The position numbers and the translations under genes were made by a program. DNA of 64,000 bases, taken from positions 95,381 through 159,380 of the forward strand of contig JAKFFF010000034.1 of assembly GCA_036677145.1 (NCBI GenBank), written 5' to 3'. Source of the stretch: CADEED01 sp036677145 (GTDB lineage Bacteria > Pseudomonadota > Gammaproteobacteria > Steroidobacterales > Steroidobacteraceae). Below the pieces are notes generated by a model. The model saw nothing but the letters and a program-made list of their open reading frames with translations. It did not search any database and was not told the origin of the DNA. Shown one piece after another: positions 59,148 to 64,000 of the stretch (positions are counted from its first letter, which is position 1; each line of letters opens with the position of its first letter).

Positions 59148-60089
59148 TTAGTCAGCCGCGCGACGCGGCGCCGTGTCGGCCCAGGCGTACGTCCAGAAGA
59201 TGCCCCAGGTATTGAAGTCGCTGCCGATGCGCGTGGTAGCGCCATCGCTCCAGTTGAGCTTGAGCGATTGATTCGGTGTCAACGGCACGGACAGCGTCAG
59301 GCCCGCCCGGGTGTTCGACTGCCGATCCAGGCGCGGCACACCATCGAGATGTGTCGCGCCGCCGGCGTACCAGGTTGAATTGAAGGCGAGCCACAGGCGT
59401 GGACGGAACGTGTAACTCACGTGCGCCTGCACGCTGGTCATCGGATCCTGTTCGCGCCGTTGGCCACCATAGTAGTCATCGTTCGTCGTGAACAACCACA
59501 CCCCCGCGTATCCCTCGAATAGCCATTTTCCGTACGGATACGCCACGCCGATTTCCGGTTTGAAAGCCCAGCGGTTGGTGCCGATGTTGATCAGCCGGTC
59601 GGGGTCGTACTGTCCGGTCGGCGACGCCACCAGGACACTTGCGCCGAATGTGAGACCGGGTTTCTCGCGCGCGAATTCCCGCGGGGTGCGGGCGGGCGAG
59701 CCGTAGATATTCATCGCGAGCCGTACGCGTACATCGCCGCGTCCATTGCGTTCGACGTGACCGCGTGTCGTGCCGCCCACAAGTCCGCTGATTTCGCCGC
59801 TTACGAACGGCGCGACCACTGCGATGCTGGACGTGCGGTTGAAGATGCCGAAGGTCCGTGCGTACCCCAGCAGTGCAGCGTCGATCCGCGCCTCGATATC
59901 CTCGATGGGTGCGCTGGGATCCGGCAACACTTCGCCGCTGGAGCGGGCGAATCCCGCGACGGCCAGATTGAGTCCCACGGGGCTCGCGGCATAGGAGCGC
60001 GGCTCGAGCTCCTGAGAGCGGGCAAAGCCTGCCGGCAACGCCAGGCACGCCGAAAGAAACGCGGCGAGGCAGGGTGCTGGACATCGCAT
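59148..60089 (-). CDS. Outer-membrane protein of the phenol-degradation transporter family
   Basis: A 313-aa outer-membrane protein: signal peptide (residues 1-24, ending FARSQ), then a beta-barrel with long loops such as FGIFNRTSSIAVVAPFVSG, KWLFEGYAGVWLFTTNDDYYGG and a segment GLTLSVPLTPNQSLKLNWSDGATTRIGSDFNTWGIFWTYAW near the end, the pattern of the PF13557 (MetA-pathway phenol degradation) transporter family. ATG 60089 is preferred over 60146 because it gives the signal peptide. Substrate unknown. Confidence 0.8.
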   Translation of the reverse strand: MRCPAPCLAAFLSACLALPAGFARSQELEPRSYAASPVGLNLAVAGFARSSGEVLPDPSAPIEDIEARIDAALLGYARTFGIFNRTSSIAVVAPFVSGEISGLVGGTTRGHVERNGRGDVRVRLAMNIYGSPARTPREFAREKPGLTFGASVLVASPTGQYDPDRLINIGTNRWAFKPEIGVAYPYGKWLFEGYAGVWLFTTNDDYYGGQRREQDPMTSVQAHVSYTFRPRLWLAFNSTWYAGGATHLDGVPRLDRQSNTRAGLTLSVPLTPNQSLKLNWSDGATTRIGSDFNTWGIFWTYAWADTAPRRAAD

Positions 60090-60265
60090 CGCGGCGAGAC
60101 TGCGACAGGATCGTAGGGGCGTACATCGGCCGATGGGCGTACGCACGGACCGACTACGGATAAAGTCCCATGCCCACGGCGGCTGTCCCGGATTAGCGTG
60201 ACCATGACGCCGGTCGGCTCCTCGCTCACCGGCCTCGAAGTGCGGGTCAATCGGGAGTAACTACC

Positions 60266-60886
60266 ATGTTGCGAGAGCTGGCAAACAACTGGTGGGCGCT
60301 GCTGGTACGCGGCGTCCTTGGAATTCTATTTGGCGTCGTCGCGTTGACACAGCCGGAGGCAACCCTCTCGGCGCTGGTCGTCGCGTGGGGCTTTTATGCG
60401 CTGATCAGCGGCATTGTCGCCGTCGTGGCCGCGGTATCAGGCGCGCCGACCGGACCGAGGTGGGTGCTGGCGCTCGAAGGCGCCATTGGCATCGCCGCCG
60501 CGGCCGTCACGTTTCTTCAGCCGCGTCTCACCGCGGCGATCCTGCTGTTCCTGATCGCATCCTGGGCGGTGGTTGGAGGCGCGTTGCTGGTTGCGGCGGC
60601 GTTCCGCCTGCGCAAGGAAATCTCCGGTGAATACTGGCTGGGCCTCACCGGATTGATTTCGGTGGCGTTCGGCGCGCTGCTGTTCGCGCAGCCGAACGCC
60701 GGTGCGATGGCGGTGGTCTGGCTGATCGGCGTGTACGCGATCACGTTCGGCATCCTGTGGTGCGCGTTTGCGCTGCGAATGCACAGCGTCAAGAAGCGCC
60801 AGACGCAGGAAGAGATCGAGTTGCGAGTCACGCGGCTCGCGATTGCGGCGGCCGAGCACGATCGCGCCGGCGGCAAGCCGGCGTAA
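60266..60886 (+). CDS. HdeD-family membrane protein
   Basis: A 206-aa inner-membrane protein with six helices, matching the HdeD family: WWALLVRGVLGILFGVVALTQPEATLSALVVAWG-type opening, then ALEGAIGIAAAAVTFLQPRLTAAILLFLIASWAVVGG and GVYAITFGILWCAFALR. In E. coli HdeD is linked with acid stress, but its mechanism is unknown. GGGAG stands about 8 bp before ATG 60266. It lies upstream of another island lipoprotein gene. Confidence 0.9.
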   Translation: MLRELANNWWALLVRGVLGILFGVVALTQPEATLSALVVAWGFYALISGIVAVVAAVSGAPTGPRWVLALEGAIGIAAAAVTFLQPRLTAAILLFLIASWAVVGGALLVAAAFRLRKEISGEYWLGLTGLISVAFGALLFAQPNAGAMAVVWLIGVYAITFGILWCAFALRMHSVKKRQTQEEIELRVTRLAIAAAEHDRAGGKPA

Positions 60887-60962
60887 CGGACGATGTCGCG
60901 CGTGCGATGAGAGTGCGCGGATGCGCATTCTCTTCGCGCGTGCGTGGTGAGTAGTGCCATCA

Positions 60963-60980
60963 ATGGGCCATTGGTCCGAT
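60963..60980 (+). promoter_or_regulatory. Island palindrome, copy 6 with matching -10 box
   Basis: ATGGGCCATTGGTCCGAT, 15 of 18 matches. CAGAAT at 61002-61007 lies exactly 21 bp beyond the site, the same spacing as copy 5. The predicted transcript starts about 16 bp before the lipoprotein ATG at 61030. Confidence 0.65.
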
Positions 60981-61029
60981 CGCTCCGGCGTGCGCGGCGC
61001 GCAGAATAAAGCGCCATCGAACTACCGCC

Positions 61030-61611
61030 ATGCAAGAAAGATTCACACTACTGGTGTTGAGCGCCGCCGCACTCACGGTATTCGTGGGTTGTGAAGCCAC
61101 GACCTCACGCGTCGGACAGACCGCGACCGTCGACTTCGGCGTCGTGCGCAGCGCCGATCCGGTGCAACTCAATTCGACCGCGGCCGAGGGCGCCCTCATC
61201 GGCGGAACGCTGGGGCTGATTGCCGGCAGCGGAAATTCCCGGGTCGGGACCACGATCGGCGGCGCCGCGCTCGGCGGCGCCGTGGGCGCTGCCGCGGGAG
61301 GCGATCGCACGGGAATGTCCATCACCGTGGCGATGGCAAATGGTTCATCGACGCGGGTCGTGACCGACCAGCGTGAAATCCGCGTGGGCGACTGCGTGGC
61401 CGTCGAACGAGTCGGGCAGGGCGCGAACATCCGCCGCGTGTCGGCGGGGTATTGTGAACCCGCGTACGCACCGGCCGTCAGGTCCGTGGACGCATCATCG
61501 AGAGCAGAAGCGGTCGAGTGTCAGAACGCCAAACAGGAACTTGCGAAGGCATCGACCAGCGAAGCCGCCGATCTGGCGATCCGCAAGATCGAGTTGTTGT
61601 GTAACGACTAG
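61030..61611 (+). CDS. Glycine-zipper lipoprotein
   Basis: A 193-aa lipoprotein (lipobox TVFVGC, Cys21). Two glycine-zipper helices, EGALIGGTLGLIAGSG and TTIGGAALGGAVGAAAGG, form a hairpin, as in SlyB/17-kDa antigen-type proteins, followed by a C-terminal beta part (DQREIRVGDCVAVERVGQGANIRRV) and a helical tail. Such proteins sit in the outer membrane and are induced by envelope stress. Preceded by palindrome copy 6 and followed by a hairpin terminator. Confidence 0.87.
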   Translation: MQERFTLLVLSAAALTVFVGCEATTSRVGQTATVDFGVVRSADPVQLNSTAAEGALIGGTLGLIAGSGNSRVGTTIGGAALGGAVGAAAGGDRTGMSITVAMANGSSTRVVTDQREIRVGDCVAVERVGQGANIRRVSAGYCEPAYAPAVRSVDASSRAEAVECQNAKQELAKASTSEAADLAIRKIELLCND

Positions 61612-61639
61612 CGCGCGTTACCGGCGCGCGTTCTATTTT
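61612..61639 (+). terminator. Hairpin terminator after the glycine-zipper gene
   Basis: CGCGCG (61612-61617) pairs with CGCGCG (61625-61630) around a 7-nt loop, followed by the T-rich TTCTATTTT. It starts directly after the stop codon. Confidence 0.6.
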
Positions 61640-61688
61640 CCGCGGGCTGCGACACAGTCCTGCATGGCGGGCCGCGTAATTTAGCGGC

Positions 61689-61886
61689 ATGAACTTGCGG
61701 GAACTGGGCGCGACTGAAATCCAGACGACAGCAGACGGACACGAAATCGGCCGTCTCGGGTGGGGCTACGAAATCTTGTGGGTCTGCAATTGCGCGGGCT
61801 TTCGAGCCAACACACGATGGCGGGACGATCCACGCTGTGAACATACGGATTCGATCAGCGCAATACGCGAAAAAGCTATCGTCTGA
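61689..61886 (+). CDS. Doubtful small protein, 65 aa
   Basis: Open from ATG 61689 to 61886 without a good ribosome site. Codon third positions are only about 60 percent GC, low for this genome, so it may be a chance frame. The sequence contains WGYEILWVCNCAGF and a basic arginine stretch; no family is recognised. The surrounding 61640-61968 holds nothing else that I can name. Confidence 0.25.
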   Translation: MNLRELGATEIQTTADGHEIGRLGWGYEILWVCNCAGFRANTRWRDDPRCEHTDSISAIREKAIV

Positions 61887-61968
61887 TATCGGTCTGACAC
61901 CGGCCTTTATCCGCGCGTTGCTGGTAACTTAGCGCGGATGTACGCACGAATTATTTTTCGCTATCTCC

Positions 61969-63123
61969 GTGACTGACCAGGGTTCAGCGCCGATCATCCA
62001 TTGGCTCGAGGCGGGCAGGGCATGTGAAGCACGGTGGCACTCCCTTAGTAGTGCGCCTCCCGCCACCCGCATCGTGGTCGCGGACGGAAAAATGACCGCC
62101 GACGAGGCCTATGGTCTCGCGTGCCAGGGAACTGCACTGCTGTGGCGCGGCGACTTTCAAGAGGCGCGCCAGATGTTGACCGCGATGGGAAATCGCGCGG
62201 ATCGTCGCAGGCGCGGATCGCGAACATCGGCCGCAACTTCTCCGGCCGGCGAATTCCATCTTTACCGATTGGCCAGGTCGCAACGCGCCCGCACGCTGAA
62301 CTCGTTGTTGATACCGCTCAATGACGACTACTCGATTCCGTTGCGTCGGGCACCGGATATCCGGCAAGCCTGCGAAGAGGCCTTTGGCCCTCCGGGGGCT
62401 GCGTCGATCACATCGTTGCGAGCGCTGCTGGGTGCGATCGGTGCGCACGAGTGGCGCACGAAAGGCATCGAGATTCCGGAAGCCGGCGGCCGCATTCATC
62501 CGCACTTTGGAGTCTTCGCGCCGATCCGCCGTGAGTACGTGGATCTCATCGCAACGACGCCACTGCCGGCGGCGTGCGCGTCATCCAGCATCGCCTTCGA
62601 TATCGGCACGGGCACCGGTGTGCTCGCCGCGGTGCTTGCGCGCCGAGGCATCGAACGCGTGATCGCGACCGATCTCGATCCGCGCGCGCTGGCGTGCGCG
62701 AGAGAAAACGTTCGACAACTCGGGCACAGCGAGTGCATCGATGTCGTGCAGGCGGATCTTTTTCCCGAAGGCCGCGCGGCGCTCGTGGTCTGCAATCCGC
62801 CGTGGATTCCCGGACGGCCAAGTTCGCCCATGGAAAGCGGAATCTACGATGCCGAAAGCGGGATGCTGCGCGGATTTCTGGCGAAGTTGCCGGAGCATCT
62901 TGCGCCCGGTGGTGAGGGATGGTTGATCCTTTCCGACCTGGCGGAGCATCTGGGTCTGCGGACTCGTGCGCAGTTGCTCGAAGAGTTCGAAGCCGCGGGG
63001 TTGCGTGTGCTGGGCCGTAACGATGTGCCGCCGCGACATCCGCGCGCCGCCGACAAGACAGATCCGCTGCATGTGGCGCGAGCGGCCGAGGTCACGTCGC
63101 TGTGGAGAATTGCGTCGCGATGA
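61969..63123 (+). CDS. Class I SAM-dependent methyltransferase
   Basis: A 384-aa enzyme. The SAM-binding motif I is FDIGTGTGVLAAVLARRG and the acidic motif II is VIATDLDPRAL; motif IV is VVCNPPWIPG, the NPP[WY] signature of N-methyltransferases that act on amino or amide groups of RNA or proteins (PrmC/RlmG type). About 200 residues precede it, with no known domain. GTG 61969 starts the only long frame; no ribosome site is visible. Substrate not determined. Confidence 0.78.
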   Translation: MTDQGSAPIIHWLEAGRACEARWHSLSSAPPATRIVVADGKMTADEAYGLACQGTALLWRGDFQEARQMLTAMGNRADRRRRGSRTSAATSPAGEFHLYRLARSQRARTLNSLLIPLNDDYSIPLRRAPDIRQACEEAFGPPGAASITSLRALLGAIGAHEWRTKGIEIPEAGGRIHPHFGVFAPIRREYVDLIATTPLPAACASSSIAFDIGTGTGVLAAVLARRGIERVIATDLDPRALACARENVRQLGHSECIDVVQADLFPEGRAALVVCNPPWIPGRPSSPMESGIYDAESGMLRGFLAKLPEHLAPGGEGWLILSDLAEHLGLRTRAQLLEEFEAAGLRVLGRNDVPPRHPRAADKTDPLHVARAAEVTSLWRIASR

Positions 63124-63171
63124 GCGCGACGACGGAGACTCGCGTCGCGATGAGCGCGACGACGGCGACTC
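63112..63171. repeat. Tandem 30-bp duplication at the methyltransferase stop
   Basis: Units 63112-63141 and 63142-63171 begin GCGTCGCGATGAGCGCGACG and differ at one position (A at 63136, C at 63166). The first unit contains the methyltransferase stop codon; the second reaches the stop of the convergent pseudouridine synthase gene. It looks like a recent slippage duplication. Confidence 0.8.
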
Positions 63172-63931
63172 AGAACTTCTCGTCGGGCCGCATGTAGCGC
63201 CACTTGCCCACCGGCAATCCTCCCAGCGGCACGTTGCCGCTGCGGACGCGTTTCAGACCGGTCACGAACAGACCCACGAGTTCGCACATGCGACGGATCT
63301 GGCGCTTGCGGCCCTGGCGCAGCACGAAGCGCAGCTGGTGTTCGTTCTGCCATGACACGATGGCGGGTTTGAGCTTCACGCCATCGAGCGTGAGCCCGTA
63401 CTGCAGACGTTTCATGCCATCGGGAGTCAGGTTGCCTTCGACCCGCACGAGGTATTCCTTCTCGATCAAGGAGTCTTCGCCGATCAACTGCTTCGCGACC
63501 CGTCCATCCTGTGTAAGCACCAGCAGTCCGGTGGAGTCGATGTCCAGCCGGCCCGCGGGCGCGAGCGAACGCAGATGTGATTGCTGAAACTGTATGGGCG
63601 AGGGATCCGCCGCCCAGCGATTCTCCGGACGGATCAGCACGATCGCGGGTTCGTAACCGTCTTCGGCCTGGCCCGAGACATAGCCCACCGGCTTGTGCAG
63701 CAGGATCGTGACCTGTCCGCTCTGGTGTTCGCGCGCGGCCGGGTCGATTTCGATGTGCGCGTCGGGCGACACCCGTACACCGAGAGTGTCGACGACTGCG
63801 CCATCCACTTTCACCCAGCCGCTGGTGATCCAGCGATCCGCCTCGCGCCGCGAGCACAGGCCGAGTTCACCCATGCGTTTGGAGAGGCGCGGGTATTCAG
63901 CGTTTTCGGGAGATGTGGGTGGGCGTGTCAT
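63170..63931 (-). CDS. rluF: 23S rRNA pseudouridine synthase, RluF-like
   Basis: A 253-aa RsuA/RluB-family enzyme. N-terminal S4 RNA-binding domain (about residues 15-65: YPRLSKRMGELGLCSRREADRWITSGWVKVDG) and catalytic domain with the Asp motif APAGRLDIDSTGLLVLTQDG. The C-terminal GRKRQIRRMCELVGLFV-LKRVRSGNVPLGGLPVGKWR wording is closest to RluF, which makes pseudouridine 2604 (and acts in E. coli on 23S rRNA). ATG 63931 is preferred to the longer frame from 63967. The RluF label rests on similarity, not on a tested target. Confidence 0.88.
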   Translation of the reverse strand: MTRPPTSPENAEYPRLSKRMGELGLCSRREADRWITSGWVKVDGAVVDTLGVRVSPDAHIEIDPAAREHQSGQVTILLHKPVGYVSGQAEDGYEPAIVLIRPENRWAADPSPIQFQQSHLRSLAPAGRLDIDSTGLLVLTQDGRVAKQLIGEDSLIEKEYLVRVEGNLTPDGMKRLQYGLTLDGVKLKPAIVSWQNEHQLRFVLRQGRKRQIRRMCELVGLFVTGLKRVRSGNVPLGGLPVGKWRYMRPDEKF

Positions 63932-64000
63932 GCGGAAATGTGCGGGCGAGGGGCATTGTAGTCCCAACTCCAGGCCCCGATCTTCGCGCCGGACGCGGAG

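Overview
The window is GC-rich, densely coded DNA with almost no junk: gene ends often overlap by 1-4 bp, and GTG/TTG starts occur. TamA/TamB, outer-membrane porins, lipoproteins with lipoboxes, periplasmic c-type cytochromes, Kup, DmeF, ModBC and CysB-type regulators mark a Gram-negative proteobacterium. The gene content suggests a gammaproteobacterium of the Steroidobacter/Nevskiales sort, but that placement is inference. No rRNA, tRNA, CRISPR array, phage gene or intact insertion sequence was recognised.

Region 0-27 kb is mostly housekeeping transport and periplasmic redox chemistry. It holds two paralogous sulfate-binding proteins (44-1081 and 11971-12990), the second beside a porin and a CysB-type regulator. 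A four-gene operon on the minus strand (8941 to 5321) encodes a DsbD-alpha-like protein, two c-type cytochromes and a TlpA-like thioredoxin protein, and it diverges from a cytochrome c'. Then come a DmeF metal exporter with a CsoR/RcnR-like operator at its start codon, ModBC without ModA, CorA, a YbaL/Kef-type antiporter, Kup, a methionine-sulfoxide repair pair (an MsrA-thioredoxin-DipZ fusion and a Tat-lipoprotein MsrB) and a PQQ dehydrogenase with a built-in haem domain. A perfect 34-bp inverted repeat (10751-10851) supplies the stop codons of both convergent genes around it.

Region 27-62 kb looks like a single envelope-function island. It contains DUF4136, DUF2950, DUF3300 and DUF3313 proteins, small lipoproteins, TamA/TamB, a FixL/FixJ-type two-component system (MASE1-PAS kinase, LuxR-type regulator, single-domain receiver), two more orphan kinases, a formylglycine-generating enzyme without a sulfatase, DUF1254/DUF1214 proteins with two paralogous HAD phosphatases, and a class D-type sortase translationally coupled to a protein ending in an LPRTAG sorting signal. 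An 18-bp palindrome, ideal form ATCGGACC-WW-GGTCCGAT, recurs upstream of at least six island genes. Where a -10 box can be seen it lies 21-22 bp beyond the site, as expected for an activator replacing the -35 box. I infer a regulon, most simply run by the FixJ-like regulator encoded inside the island.

The last 2 kb holds a class I methyltransferase and a RluF-like pseudouridine synthase, separated by a short tandem duplication. Several small proteins (43, 38, 73, 64 and 65 residues) are proposed with the evidence and doubts given for each.
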